64,000 nucleotides of DNA from assembly GCF_009905545.1 (NCBI RefSeq), contig NZ_JAAALB010000031.1, positions 1 to 64,000 of the forward strand, given 5' to 3'. The stretch comes from Cellulophaga sp. BC115SP. GTDB taxonomy: Bacteria > Bacteroidota > Bacteroidia > Cytophagales > Spirosomataceae. Every line of letters starts with the position of its first letter. Within the stretch, counting starts at the first letter, position 1. Position numbers and translations under genes: made by a program. Below the pieces are notes generated by a model. That model was not told the origin of the DNA. It searched no databases and saw only the letters and a list, made by a program, of their open reading frames with translations. Of the stretch, positions 17,042-26,784 are shown one piece after another.

Positions 17042-18295
17042 ATGTTAAAAAAGGTTTTACTCTCTGGATTCATGCTTGTTGCAGGCCTACAAGCATCAGC
17101 TCAAGAAAAATGGCTCTTATTGAAGCCACAGCAGGTTTTTGATGGCGAAAACTTACAATCTAATTGGCAAGTATTGGTACATAACCAACGAATAGAAGCA
17201 GTTGGAGTAGCTTTAAAAATACCAGCTAATACTGAAATAATTGATTTGCCTAACTGTACCTTGCTCCCAGGACTCATAGAAGGGCATTCTCATTTGCTGC
17301 TACACCCTTACAACGAGGTTACATGGGATGACCAAGTCTTACGTGAATCTCGTGCTGAGCGTATTTTAAGAGCAGGAAATCATGCTCGCAAAACGTTGTT
17401 GGCTGGCTTTACTACGGTAAGAGATTTAGGTTCAGAAGGAGGAGATTATGATGACGTAGGATTGAAACAATCTATCGAAAAAGGTGTAATCCAAGGTCCT
17501 CGTATGCTTGTTGCGGGTCGAGCACTTGTAGCTACAGGAAGCTACGGTCCCAAAGGATTTCAGTCGGATGTATCAGTCATACAAGGTGCTGAGGAGGCAG
17601 ATGGTGTAGATAATTTGGCAAAAGCTGTGCGTACCCAAATCGGCAAAGGAGCTGATGTAGTGAAGGTATATGCGGATTATCGATGGGGTTTATTCAAAGA
17701 TGCTCAGCCTACTTTTTTGGAGTCAGAACTCAAAATGGTGGTAGATATAGCACGCAGTTCAGGACGAGACGTCGTGGCTCATGCTTCCACAGCGGAAGGT
17801 ATTCGAAGAGCCGTAATGGCAGGTGTAAAAACCATTGAGCATGGCGATAATGCTACGCCAGAAGTTTTTGCTTTGATGAAACAATATGATGTATGCTTTT
17901 GCCCAACGCTGGCTGCTGGCGACGCTATTTCACAATATAGAGGTTGGAAAAAAGGACAAGATCCCGAACCTGAGCGTATAGTGACTAAACGTAAAGCCTT
18001 CAAACAAGCGTTAGAATCAGGGGTAAAAATTTGTATGGGTGGCGATGTTGGCGTATTTAACCATGGCGATAATGCACGAGAATTAGAATTGATGGTGGAG
18101 TATGGAATGAAACCTCTGGAGGTATTACGTTCGAGTACCTCGATCAATGCTGATGTTTTTAAATTGAAAGAACTTGGCAGAATCAAAGTAGGAAATTTGG
18201 CTGATATTCTCGTGGTAGAAGGCAATCCTTTGCAAGATATTAAAGCCATTAGAAAGGTGAAAATGGTATTCAAAGGTGGAATTAAAGTCGATTAA
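17042..18295 (+). CDS. Exported amidohydrolase family protein (imidazolonepropionase/prolidase-like)
   Basis: The 417-residue protein starts with a signal peptide (MLKKVLLSGFMLVAGLQASA). It has the amidohydrolase metal site in order: HxH in EGHSHLLLHP near residue 82, the bridging lysine in DVVKVYADY, His in VVAHAST, His in IEHGDNA and Asp in GGDVGV. It falls in the group that includes Xaa-Pro dipeptidases and other periplasmic cyclic-amide hydrolases, with the C-terminal GNLADILVVEGNPLQD strand typical of them. Its substrate cannot be assigned. The gene is alone, with a 480-base gap after it. Confidence 0.9.
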   Translation: MLKKVLLSGFMLVAGLQASAQEKWLLLKPQQVFDGENLQSNWQVLVHNQRIEAVGVALKIPANTEIIDLPNCTLLPGLIEGHSHLLLHPYNEVTWDDQVLRESRAERILRAGNHARKTLLAGFTTVRDLGSEGGDYDDVGLKQSIEKGVIQGPRMLVAGRALVATGSYGPKGFQSDVSVIQGAEEADGVDNLAKAVRTQIGKGADVVKVYADYRWGLFKDAQPTFLESELKMVVDIARSSGRDVVAHASTAEGIRRAVMAGVKTIEHGDNATPEVFALMKQYDVCFCPTLAAGDAISQYRGWKKGQDPEPERIVTKRKAFKQALESGVKICMGGDVGVFNHGDNARELELMVEYGMKPLEVLRSSTSINADVFKLKELGRIKVGNLADILVVEGNPLQDIKAIRKVKMVFKGGIKVD

Positions 18296-18774
18296 TAAAT
18301 TATTGAGGAAAAAAAAGTAAAAGTAGATGTAGGCTTCCCAAACAAATGAGTATATTTAAAATCTATTGGCCTTCTAAGCATGACATTAATGCTTGTGTGG
18401 TCTCCATTTCTAAACCCAAAGTTGCTCAAAAGCTTGGTGAATAAATCAAAGTAGGTACACTATATCTTTGACCTAGTTATGACTATGAAAAGAATATGAA
18501 TCTCTACTTTTACAAGAATAAAAAGCATTTGGTCAGGATAAATTTAGATTTATGATAATAGCTACCGCTCACTAACTTTTATGCTGAATCCTACTAGAAA
18601 AAAGTATATTTGTTGATGGAAAGAAGAGTTTTTTACCATAGAAGTAAAGGTTTAAAAACCCTAAAAATGCCTGTTTTGGAGCTTTGCACCAACCACAACT
18701 CAGCAATTCAGTACCAATTAAATAAGTAATATAGATTTTATCCCATTAAAAAATACTCTTACTCCAAAGCGACT
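18296..18774. other. Gene-free stretch between amidohydrolase and DUF4301 genes
   Basis: I see no convincing gene. The longest plus-strand frame of note (32 codons from 18347) has no family resemblance. Two sequences fit the TAnnTTTG -7 box, TATCTTTG at 18463-18470 and TATATTTG at 18605-18612. Either could start transcription of the DUF4301 gene with a leader of about 160-300 bases, but neither has a good -33 element. A small hairpin AAGCAT/ATGCTT lies near 18377-18395. Confidence 0.45.
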
Positions 18775-20247
18775 ATGTTTTCAGAAAAAGACCTTTTACA
18801 AATTCAATCCAAAAACATTGCGATAGAGACGGTAGAGCAGCAAATTGAAGACTTTAGAACGGGATTCCCATTCATGAGTCTAGAAAAAGCAGCAACTGTC
18901 AACGACGGTGTGATTCGCTTATCGGATGAAGAAGTGAAGCAGTATGCCGATAGCTACGCTCAAAATTCAGCGGGTCTCAACTTATTAAAGTTTGTGCCTG
19001 CATCAGGAGCCGCTACTCGTATGTTTAAGTCCCTTTTTACTTTCTTGACAGAAAACAAAGCAGATAAATCGGTAGATCAGTTTTTTGAAAAACTCCCTTT
19101 ATTTGCCTTCTACAAAGACTTATTGGAATTAATTCCAGAAGATGCAGATAAGCAAACTATCGCAGAGTATTTCTTGACAGAAAAAGGTCTAAACTACGGT
19201 TATTTGCCAAAAGGCTTATTGAAATTCCATACCTATCCAGAGGGCTGTCGTACTCCACTTGAGGAGCATATCATTGAAGCGGCTAATTACGGCGCTTCGG
19301 AAGGTGTTGCCAACTTGCATTTTACGGTATCACCAGAATACAATGCTGGTTTCCAAGGCTTAACGAAAAGTATCTTGCCATACTATCAAAGAGCATTGAA
19401 TACGAAGTTTAACGTTTCTTTCTCTGAACAAAAAGGCTCAACAGATACCATCGCGGTAAATATGGACAATTCTCCATTCCGTGAAAAAGATGATACTCTG
19501 TTGTTCCGTCCTGCAGGTCATGGCGCCTTGATTGAAAACTTGAATGATATTGATGCTGACATCGTATTTATCAAGAATATCGACAACGTTGTTCCTGATC
19601 GTTTGAAAGGCACTACTTATGATTATAAGAAAGCGCTTGCTGGTATTTTGTTGAATTATCAATCAAAAATCTTTGCTTTTGAAGCCGCTCTTGAAGCTGG
19701 TGCAACACCAGAGTTGTTGGCTGAATTGGCTGAGTTTTACGAAAAAGAAATTTGTGTATTACCTCCAACAGGCTTTGAAACTTACTCTGACGAACAAAAA
19801 GTAGCGTATTTCAAAACAAAATTGAATCGTCCAATTCGTGTATGTGGTGTAGTGAAAAACACGGGCGAACCGGGCGGTGGTCCTTTCTGGTGTAAAAATT
19901 CAGATGGAACAGCTTCATTGCAAATTGTAGAGTCTGCACAAATCGATGTGGATAGTGCTGAGCAAAAAGCAATTTTCAATAACTCAACGCACTTCAACCC
20001 TGTTGATTTGATTTGTGGTTTGAAGAATGGTAAAGGAGAAAAATTCAATTTGTTGCAATTTAGAGATCCCAAAACTGGTTTTGTAACCGTGAAATCTCGT
20101 GACGGAAAAGACGTAAAAGCCCAAGAACTTCCAGGTTTGTGGAATGGTGCAATGTCTGATTGGAATACCGTTTTCGTAGAAGTTCCATTGATTACATTCA
20201 ACCCAGTAAAAACGGTGAACGACCTTTTAAGAGACGAACACCAATAA
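18775..20247 (+). CDS. DUF4301 family protein
   Basis: The 490-residue product matches the DUF4301 family, widespread in Bacteroidota and without an established function. Recognisable features are the N-terminal pattern EKDLLQIQSKNIAIETVEQQ and the segment FVPASGAATRMFKSLFTFL, which looks like a sugar-nucleotidyltransferase-type phosphate-binding loop. Further motifs are FHTYPEGCRTPLEEH and FRPAGHGALIENLNDIDADI, the last resembling nucleotide-sugar binding strands of pyrophosphorylases. A nucleotidyltransferase-like fold is therefore plausible, but that is inference. No signal peptide is present. It is monocistronic, with a strong terminator after it. Confidence 0.88.
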   Translation: MFSEKDLLQIQSKNIAIETVEQQIEDFRTGFPFMSLEKAATVNDGVIRLSDEEVKQYADSYAQNSAGLNLLKFVPASGAATRMFKSLFTFLTENKADKSVDQFFEKLPLFAFYKDLLELIPEDADKQTIAEYFLTEKGLNYGYLPKGLLKFHTYPEGCRTPLEEHIIEAANYGASEGVANLHFTVSPEYNAGFQGLTKSILPYYQRALNTKFNVSFSEQKGSTDTIAVNMDNSPFREKDDTLLFRPAGHGALIENLNDIDADIVFIKNIDNVVPDRLKGTTYDYKKALAGILLNYQSKIFAFEAALEAGATPELLAELAEFYEKEICVLPPTGFETYSDEQKVAYFKTKLNRPIRVCGVVKNTGEPGGGPFWCKNSDGTASLQIVESAQIDVDSAEQKAIFNNSTHFNPVDLICGLKNGKGEKFNLLQFRDPKTGFVTVKSRDGKDVKAQELPGLWNGAMSDWNTVFVEVPLITFNPVKTVNDLLRDEHQ

Positions 20248-20265
20248 TAGTGTATATTATAAGTT

Positions 20266-20308
20266 TAAAAACCCTCAAATGAGTATGACTTGTTTGAGGG
20301 TTTTTTTT
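20266..20308 (+). terminator. Intrinsic terminator of the DUF4301 gene
   Basis: AAAACCCTCAAA pairs with TTTGAGGGTTTT, followed by additional T residues. The A-rich left flank means it could also terminate the convergent kinase gene on the minus strand, which ends 35 bases further on. Confidence 0.92.
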
Positions 20309-20342
20309 ATCTAGTATTAATGAAAAACAATTGCATTAATAC

Positions 20343-21224
20343 TTAGTACAAATCTCCATATCCCACCTGCAAACACGGAATTTGAAGTTCTAATCTCCAT
20401 AAATCCACAGCCTCTTGTTGTGTTTCCAATGCTAATTTTACTTGATACTTAAGAGCTATTTCTTCTTCATAAAACTCTTTTTTATGCCTAACTCCTTTAA
20501 TACCTGAAGGATACATCAATAATTCATCAAACTCGACTCGATTATAATAAAGCCAATTTTGTGTTTGTCGGCGGTAGGTTTCTGGACGTTGAGTTAGCAG
20601 AATGATTTTATAATCCTTAGCTCGGTAAATATCTAGTAACTCTTTGATGGGTTGATGTACCAAATCATTTTCACATAAAAAAACATCTTGTAGATTTCGC
20701 TGGTGAGCTATTGCCAATACATTATCCAATTCACAAACAAGAGCTGAAGGTAATGACTCATCGACATTTGAATAGGTATATAGTTTCTCCTTGGATACAA
20801 TATGCTGACGATACAACTTCGAAACTACCGTAGCACCTACACTACTGTCTCGCTGACTATCACGCTCTATACAGGTACCTAATTCTACGTCGAAAGGTTT
20901 GATTTCTATTTCTACCTTGGTACGATGTGCTTTCTGAAATTGCTCCACGACCTTTTTCACTCGCTCGATAGGTCTTTCCCAAAGATTGGTATCATCGATA
21001 ACTACATTCTTGCCAGCCTTGAGCGCTTCAAACAACATCATATCACGGAGTTGTTCGACAAAGCTTTCATTCTCTTTGGAATGCTCACTGTTATCAAGCA
21101 TCGCACGCATATCGTCCTTATTGAGACGCTTCCACAAACCTCGGCTATTAGCGACCAAGCCCTTGGCAAATGTAGATTTCCCACTGGCAGGAATTCCTTG
21201 TAGAATAAGTACTTTTTGAGACAT
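20343..21224 (-). CDS. Polynucleotide kinase-like P-loop protein with degenerate HAD phosphatase domain
   Basis: The 293-residue protein has the two-domain order of T4 polynucleotide kinase/phosphatase. The kinase half looks intact: P-loop GIPASGKST at residues 10-18, NKDDMR with the probable general base near Asp37-38, and the CIERDSQRD lid near 118-126. The C-terminal half still carries HAD-like motifs (ILLTQRPETYRRQTQNWL, 208-225) but lacks key residues. The DxDGT nucleophile motif reads ELDNV (Glu165 in place of the nucleophilic Asp), and the acidic metal motif before VDLWR reads LETQQ. 5'-kinase activity is therefore likely and 3'-phosphatase activity doubtful. No RNA ligase gene is nearby. 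It lies downstream of lon but is separated from it by a terminator. Confidence 0.85.
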   Translation of the reverse strand: MSQKVLILQGIPASGKSTFAKGLVANSRGLWKRLNKDDMRAMLDNSEHSKENESFVEQLRDMMLFEALKAGKNVVIDDTNLWERPIERVKKVVEQFQKAHRTKVEIEIKPFDVELGTCIERDSQRDSSVGATVVSKLYRQHIVSKEKLYTYSNVDESLPSALVCELDNVLAIAHQRNLQDVFLCENDLVHQPIKELLDIYRAKDYKIILLTQRPETYRRQTQNWLYYNRVEFDELLMYPSGIKGVRHKKEFYEEEIALKYQVKLALETQQEAVDLWRLELQIPCLQVGYGDLY

Positions 21225-21227
21225 TAG

Positions 21228-21268
21228 TTCAAAAATAAAAAAGGCACAGAGTCAAGAGCTCTGTGCCT
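21228..21268 (-). terminator. Intrinsic terminator of lon
   Basis: On the minus strand AGGCACAGAG and CTCTGTGCCT form a perfect 10-base stem with a 7-base loop, followed by TTTTTTATTTTT. It lies 63 bases past the lon stop codon, just before the kinase gene. Confidence 0.92.
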
Positions 21269-21331
21269 AAGTTGGAAACTTTTAATTTTGTAAACGTTAA
21301 GCAATTGAACCCAAAAATGATTCTCAATTAC

Positions 21332-23818
21332 TTACGCTAATACATTTTCTTTTTTCTCTTCTGGAAAAACAAAATCAATTGGCTTACTAACTTTTTCAGG
21401 TAATAAAGCTATTTTCAGCACCTCATCCACATGATCTACATAGTGGAAGGTAAGGTCTGCAATATAAGCTGGCGTGATTTCTTCGATGTCTTTTTTGTTT
21501 TTGTTACAAAGAATAATCTCTTTAATTCCTGCACGTTTGGCTGCCAAAATCTTTTCTTTGATACCACCTACTGGTAACACTTTACCACGTAAAGTTACTT
21601 CACCAGTCATAGCCAAGTGTGGTTTTACTTTACGTTGAGTCAATACCGAAGCAATGGAAGTGGTCATCGTAATACCTGCCGAAGGTCCATCTTTTGGCAC
21701 AGCTCCAGCTGGTACGTGAATATGCAAATGGTAGTTATCAAAAATGCGATAATCAATACCGTATTCATCCGAATGAGCACGCAAATATGATAGTGCTGTC
21801 AAAGCGGACTCTTTCATTACATCACCCAATTGTCCTGATAAGGTCACTCCACCTTTTCCACGGCTTAATAGTGATTCGATAAATAGAATATCGCCACCGA
21901 CAGGAGTCCAAGCTAAACCCGTAACCACACCTGCCAAATCGTTGGTTTCGTATAAATCTTTATCAAAAATCTCAGTTCCCAACAATTTCACTACATCATC
22001 AGGCTTAATTACTTTAGGGTAATCATCACCCATTGCAATTGCCTTGGTAATTTTACGAATCAACTTGCCAATTTCTTGCTCCAATTTACGTACACCCGAC
22101 TCACGAGTATATCCTTCAACTATTTTTTGGAGTGCACCATCGGTTACATTAATCGTTTTGTTTTCGAGACCGTGTTCTTCTTTTTGTTTTGGAAGTAGGT
22201 GTTTTTTACCGATTTGTACCTTTTCTTCCATTGTATAGCCACTAATATCAATAATCTCCATACGGTCGCGTAACGCAGGGTGAATCGTGTCTAGCGAGTT
22301 GGCGGTAGCAATAAAAAGAACTTTCGACAAGTCGAATTCTACTTCTAAGTAGTTATCTAAGAAAGCACTATTTTGTTCTGGATCAAGTACCTCCAACAAA
22401 GCAGAAGAAGGATCGCCACGGTGGTCAGAACCAACTTTATCGATTTCGTCAAGAATAAATACAGGGTTTGAAGAACCAGCCTTTTTGATATTTTGCATCA
22501 ATTTGCCTGGCATTGCACCAATATAAGTTTTGCGGTGCCCACGAATTTCTGATTCATCATGCAAGCCACCCAAAGCCATACGTACATACTTACGACCTAA
22601 TGCTTTGGCAATCGAGCGCCCCAAAGAAGTTTTTCCTACTCCTGGAGGTCCATAGAGACAAAGAATTGGCGCTTTCATATTGCCTTTCATTTTCAGAACG
22701 GCCAAATATTCGATGATACGCTCTTTTACTTTTTCAAGCCCAAAATGATCTGCATCTAAAACTTTTTGTGCCTTTTTTAGGTCAAAATTATCCTTCGAGT
22801 ACTCATTCCAAGGCAAGTCAGCTAATAACTCTACGTAATTCATGAGCATCGGGTACTCTGCCGACATGGAGTTGGTACGCTGTAACTTCCCTAATTCTTT
22901 TTGGAAATGGTCTGAGATTTCTTTTGACCATTTTTTATTAGCACCTTTGGCACGTAATTTATCAATTTCAGCCTCAGGGCTATCAACGCCTAATTCTTCT
23001 TGAAGAACCTTAATTTGTTGACGTAGATAATAATCTCTTTGTTGTTGGTCGATGTCGCTACTGGCTTTACTTTGAATCTCTCGCTTGAGTTCAAGTAAAT
23101 CAATATCCTTCATCATGTACTCCAACAAGTTTTGGGCTTGCTCAATACCACTCAAAGTTTCGAGCAATTGCTGTTTTTCAGCTAATTCTGCATTGATATT
23201 AGCCGAAAGGAAGTGCACCAAGAAGTTTGGTGACTCGATATTGTCTAATGCTATTTGCGCCTCACGTGGAATATCAGGATTTAGTAACAAGATTTTTCCA
23301 GCTGCCTCACGCAACGACTGAACCAAAGCTTTGTTTTCACGATTCAACTTCGTTGGGAAGGTATCCTCGATATAGCTTACTTTAGCCAGTAAATGAGGCT
23401 CAGTTTTAACATATTCTGTTACTTCAAAACGCTTACGTCCTTGAACGATAATCGTAATATTTCCTCCTGGCAACACAATCATTTTGAGAATATGTGCCAC
23501 TGTTCCTACTTTGTACAAGTCGTCACCTACAGGCTCTTCTTTGCTAGGATTGGCCTGTGCAATAACACCAATGGTACGGTCACCTTTGTATGCTTTTTTG
23601 ACAAGGCGCACAGATTTTTGTCTTCCTACTGTAATAGGAATCACCATTCCTGGGAATAATATGATGTTGCGAATTGGAAGTATTGGTAATTCATCTGAGA
23701 GTTTGCCCAACTTCTCGTCATCAACTTGTTCTGTACCTAAAGGTATCAACTCAATCCCATCGAAATCCGAAATTTCGGCAAGTCTGAGTGTATCAAAAAA
23801 TTTTTTATTGTAGCTCAT
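21332..23818 (-). CDS. lon: ATP-dependent protease La (Lon)
   Basis: The 828-residue protein is a full-length LonA. The N-terminal substrate-recognition domain contains [21 protein letters not shown] coiled-coil linker precedes the AAA+ module, which has Walker [10 protein letters not shown] near residue 388. The C-terminal protease domain carries the Ser-Lys dyad, Ser in DGPSAG near 709 and Lys in [11 protein letters not shown] near 752. It degrades misfolded and regulatory proteins in the cytosol. The start codon is preceded by GAGGGAGATT, one of the few Shine-Dalgarno-like sequences in the window and unusual for this phylum. The 530-base upstream region is shared with the divergent purine permease gene. 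Confidence 0.97.
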   Translation of the reverse strand: MSYNKKFFDTLRLAEISDFDGIELIPLGTEQVDDEKLGKLSDELPILPIRNIILFPGMVIPITVGRQKSVRLVKKAYKGDRTIGVIAQANPSKEEPVGDDLYKVGTVAHILKMIVLPGGNITIIVQGRKRFEVTEYVKTEPHLLAKVSYIEDTFPTKLNRENKALVQSLREAAGKILLLNPDIPREAQIALDNIESPNFLVHFLSANINAELAEKQQLLETLSGIEQAQNLLEYMMKDIDLLELKREIQSKASSDIDQQQRDYYLRQQIKVLQEELGVDSPEAEIDKLRAKGANKKWSKEISDHFQKELGKLQRTNSMSAEYPMLMNYVELLADLPWNEYSKDNFDLKKAQKVLDADHFGLEKVKERIIEYLAVLKMKGNMKAPILCLYGPPGVGKTSLGRSIAKALGRKYVRMALGGLHDESEIRGHRKTYIGAMPGKLMQNIKKAGSSNPVFILDEIDKVGSDHRGDPSSALLEVLDPEQNSAFLDNYLEVEFDLSKVLFIATANSLDTIHPALRDRMEIIDISGYTMEEKVQIGKKHLLPKQKEEHGLENKTINVTDGALQKIVEGYTRESGVRKLEQEIGKLIRKITKAIAMGDDYPKVIKPDDVVKLLGTEIFDKDLYETNDLAGVVTGLAWTPVGGDILFIESLLSRGKGGVTLSGQLGDVMKESALTALSYLRAHSDEYGIDYRIFDNYHLHIHVPAGAVPKDGPSAGITMTTSIASVLTQRKVKPHLAMTGEVTLRGKVLPVGGIKEKILAAKRAGIKEIILCNKNKKDIEEITPAYIADLTFHYVDHVDEVLKIALLPEKVSKPIDFVFPEEKKENVLA

Positions 23819-24351
23819 AATCTCCCTCTAAAAAAATTTGGATAAGCGGTAAGGTATTATAATTAAGTAACATTCAGCATGGTGCTTTTGGCTATGAGCT
23901 TATAAGCAAATTAGAAGCAATAGTTTAACAATATTTCCGTAAGCAAGCTGCTGTTGATGAATTTTACTCATAATTTGAAGAAGTTGTAGAAAAAATTAAT
24001 GGTTTTAAAATAGATTTTATTCTGCGCTTAATTCCAAATTAGTAAGTAGCTCAACTGACAAAGTGTCAGAATGATAATAAAGTTATAGTAAAATCTGAAT
24101 ACTTTTTAAGTGAATTATTAAATGGTCAAAAGCTGTGCCAATGAACAAGTTGTCAGTATTCTTGTAAGTGACTGACTCAAAATAGCTTTCATAATCGATA
24201 GGTTTAAATTTGTATAACGGTTTCATGCAAAAAAAAGTGTCACATTAGTATTGAAACTAAATTAATAAGAAATTGGATTAAAGTCATGAGAATCTGCCCC
24301 TTATTTGGGATTGTCTAATTTGGACTGTATTTTTAGAAAAATCCCTTATTC
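23819..24351. other. Gene-free divergent region between lon and the purine permease gene
   Basis: No coding frame is convincing. Notable sequences are the perfect palindrome CTGACAAAGTGTCAG (24055-24069, 6-base arms), which could be a protein-binding site, and TAAATTTG at 24205-24212, which fits the -7 box on the plus strand but lacks a good -33 TTG. I see no riboswitch-like fold ahead of the permease. Confidence 0.4.
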
Positions 24352-25662
24352 ATGACAACTAAAATTACCTCCAATCGCACAGAAATTCTCGCTGGTGTAA
24401 GTTCCTTTCTGGCTACTATGTACATCATCGTCGTCAACCCTTCTATTTTAAGTCAGGCGGGTATGCCCTTCAATGCTGTATTGACAGCGACGGTTATTTT
24501 AAGCTTTTTTTGTAGTCTAATGATGGGGCTTTATGCCAAAAATCCCATTGTGGTAGCGCCTGGTATGGGCATGAACGCCTTTTTTACTTTTACAGCTGTA
24601 AAAGGCATGGGCATTAGCTATCAGGTAGCATTAGGCGCTGTGTTTTGGGCAGGTGTTTTATTTGTCATTCTTTCAGCATTTAATGTTAGAACCTATATCG
24701 TAAAAGCGATTCCTACACAGCTTAGGTTTGCTATTTCGGCTGGAATAGGCCTTTTTATTAGCTTAATAGGTTTTGAAAACGCCAAATTTATTGTAGATAA
24801 CCCAGCGACATTGGTTGGTATTGCTTCGTTTAAAGACCCTATCGTTATCACTTTTCTGATAGGTTTATTTGTAACGGCAGTTTTAATCGTTCGCCAAACG
24901 ACAGGAGGAATTATCATAGGAATTGTATTGACAACTCTTTTAGCTATTCCGATTGGACGCTGGTGGGGCGATGCTTCGGCTGTCAACTTTGGAAACGCCC
25001 AACTAGTTACTTGGCAAGGTGTTTTTTCCTCTCCTGATTTTAGTCTATTGTTTCAATTAGACTTGGTAAACTCGCTGAAAGTCTCCTTATTCCCTGTAAT
25101 TTTTGCTTTTGTTTTTACAGATATGTTCGACAGTATTTCAACCTTCGTTGGAATAGCCGAAGCTGCAGATTTATATGACGAAAATGGCGAGCCGCAAAAC
25201 GTCAAAAAATCACTTATGACTGATGCTGTAGCTACACTTTTAGGGGGGATTTTAGGTACAAGTCCGGGCACTGCCTATATTGAATCAGCAGTTGGAATTG
25301 AGCAAGGAGGTCGAAGAGGGCTCACTGCCATTACGGCAGGTCTTTTATTCTTGCCATTTATGTTTTTATCTCCTTTGTTGAGTATTGTCCCTGCTATTGC
25401 TACAGCTCCTGCTTTGATTATTGTAGGCGTTTTTATGATGAAACCTATTGCCAAAATCAATTGGTCTGAACTTGACGATGCCGTTCCTACTTTTTTAGCC
25501 CTTGTGCTAATTCCATTTTCTTATTCGATTACGCAAGGTATTATTTGGGGTTTTCTAAGCTGGACTATTATCAAAGTAGCCGTTGGAAAGTCAAAAGAAG
25601 TATCTATTGCGTTGTGGATTATTGACGCTTTCGCACTGGTGGCTCTTTTCTGGGGACATTAG
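24352..25662 (+). CDS. NCS2 family purine permease (AzgA/PbuG-like)
   Basis: The 436-residue protein is an integral membrane transporter of the NCS2 (AzgA) branch, which takes up hypoxanthine, guanine or adenine with protons. Motifs seen are VAPGMGMNAFFTFTAV near residue 65 in TM3, the GTSPGTAYIESAVGIEQGGR segment near 305, and repeated hydrophobic helices consistent with the 14-TM fold. The N-terminus (TEILAGVSSFLATMYIIVVN) is conserved, which fixes the start. The gene lies 167 bases ahead of an exported MTA/SAH nucleosidase on the same strand, which suggests adenine as a relevant substrate. Confidence 0.94.
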   Translation: MTTKITSNRTEILAGVSSFLATMYIIVVNPSILSQAGMPFNAVLTATVILSFFCSLMMGLYAKNPIVVAPGMGMNAFFTFTAVKGMGISYQVALGAVFWAGVLFVILSAFNVRTYIVKAIPTQLRFAISAGIGLFISLIGFENAKFIVDNPATLVGIASFKDPIVITFLIGLFVTAVLIVRQTTGGIIIGIVLTTLLAIPIGRWWGDASAVNFGNAQLVTWQGVFSSPDFSLLFQLDLVNSLKVSLFPVIFAFVFTDMFDSISTFVGIAEAADLYDENGEPQNVKKSLMTDAVATLLGGILGTSPGTAYIESAVGIEQGGRRGLTAITAGLLFLPFMFLSPLLSIVPAIATAPALIIVGVFMMKPIAKINWSELDDAVPTFLALVLIPFSYSITQGIIWGFLSWTIIKVAVGKSKEVSIALWIIDAFALVALFWGH

Positions 25663-25829
25663 ATCAACGTATTTATCGGCTTTCAGTGCCATTTATAAAT
25701 TTTTACGATTTCAAATTAGACTATTCATTAATTCAAATACAAAGTAATGTTTTAGGCTTTAGTTATCAGCTTTGTATTGCTGAATGTTAATAACACAAAG
25801 AAAAAACATTACTATCTATCTCAACAAAC

Positions 25830-26681
25830 ATGTTCAATTTTAGCTTAAAACTATCTTTTCGTGCATCTATTCGCACGATTTTCATCAATACACTCATATT
25901 GCTTTGCCTCTTTGGTCCAAAGGTTTTTTCTCAAAAAACTAAAACGATTACAGCAATCGTAGGGGCATTCAATGCGGAAATCCAGTTATTGGAGGATTCT
26001 CTCAAAAACAAAGAAGAACATCGAGTAAAAGGAGTTTGTTTTTTGACAGGAGAACTCTCAGGCAAATCGGTAGTAATCGCACTGACTGGCGTAGGCAAAG
26101 TCAATGCCGCCATGACGACAACCTTATTACTGATGAATTGGCAACCCGAAAGACTGATCTTCACAGGTATTGCAGGGGGAATTGCCAATGGCATTGCCCC
26201 TGGAGATATTGTAATAGCCAAATCTTGCGTACATCATGATTTTGGTAGACTTCAAAACGAAGGTATCACATTGCGTCCCACCAGAAACCCTGCTACCTTA
26301 CAGTTGAATCCGATTTATATTCCTTCAGATAGTATTTTGATAAGTATAGCTCAAAAGATAGCACCAAAATGTCCTTATCAAGCTGTTGGAAAAAATAATA
26401 GAATGCCTCAAATTTTGACAGGAATCATAGCTACAGGAGACGTTTTTGTTAATTCTCAATCAAAAGTAGAAGAATTAAGAAAAAATCTCAAAGCCGATGC
26501 CATAGAAATGGAAGGAGCTGCTGTAGCGCAGGTGTGCTACCAAATGCAATTACCATGTTTGGGACTTAGAAGTATTAGCGACAATGCCAATGGCGATGCT
26601 CATCAAGATATGCCCAATTTTGAAAAAATTGCTGCTTACAATTCTGCTAGTTTGGTCTTAGGTTTATTGAAAGCGTTATAA
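25830..26681 (+). CDS. Exported 5'-methylthioadenosine/S-adenosylhomocysteine nucleosidase-like protein
   Basis: The 283-residue protein belongs to the nucleoside phosphorylase/MTA-SAH nucleosidase family. It shows ITAIVGAFNAEIQLL, the FTGIAGGIANGIAPGDIVIA glycine-rich loop, the substrate Glu in EMEGAAVAQVC and the catalytic Asp in SISDNANGDAH. Classical MtnN is cytosolic and about 230 residues long. Here an extra N-terminal stretch of about 35 residues includes a hydrophobic helix (TIFINTLILLCLFGPKVFSQ), so the enzyme should act in the periplasm. It would cleave the N-glycosidic bond of MTA, SAH or another purine nucleoside, releasing adenine. It sits just after a purine permease gene and is followed by a terminator. 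Confidence 0.88.
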   Translation: MFNFSLKLSFRASIRTIFINTLILLCLFGPKVFSQKTKTITAIVGAFNAEIQLLEDSLKNKEEHRVKGVCFLTGELSGKSVVIALTGVGKVNAAMTTTLLLMNWQPERLIFTGIAGGIANGIAPGDIVIAKSCVHHDFGRLQNEGITLRPTRNPATLQLNPIYIPSDSILISIAQKIAPKCPYQAVGKNNRMPQILTGIIATGDVFVNSQSKVEELRKNLKADAIEMEGAAVAQVCYQMQLPCLGLRSISDNANGDAHQDMPNFEKIAAYNSASLVLGLLKAL

Positions 26682-26685
26682 AACA

Positions 26686-26719
26686 AAAAAAGCTCATAGT
26701 AATAACTATTGAGCTTTTC
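26686..26719 (+). terminator. Intrinsic terminator of the nucleosidase gene
   Basis: AAAAGCTCA and TGAGCTTTT form the outer stem, AGT and ACT the inner one, with flanking A and T runs. It begins five bases after the stop codon. Confidence 0.85.
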
Positions 26720-26784
26720 TAAATACCTAACCACTAATAATCTTTAAACATGCCTTGGGGGCTTGTTAATATGTCGAATGTGTA

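Noticed and set aside
18347-18445. 32-codon open frame in the gap before the DUF4301 gene
   Set aside because: Too short, no recognisable features, and no terminator or conserved start context.
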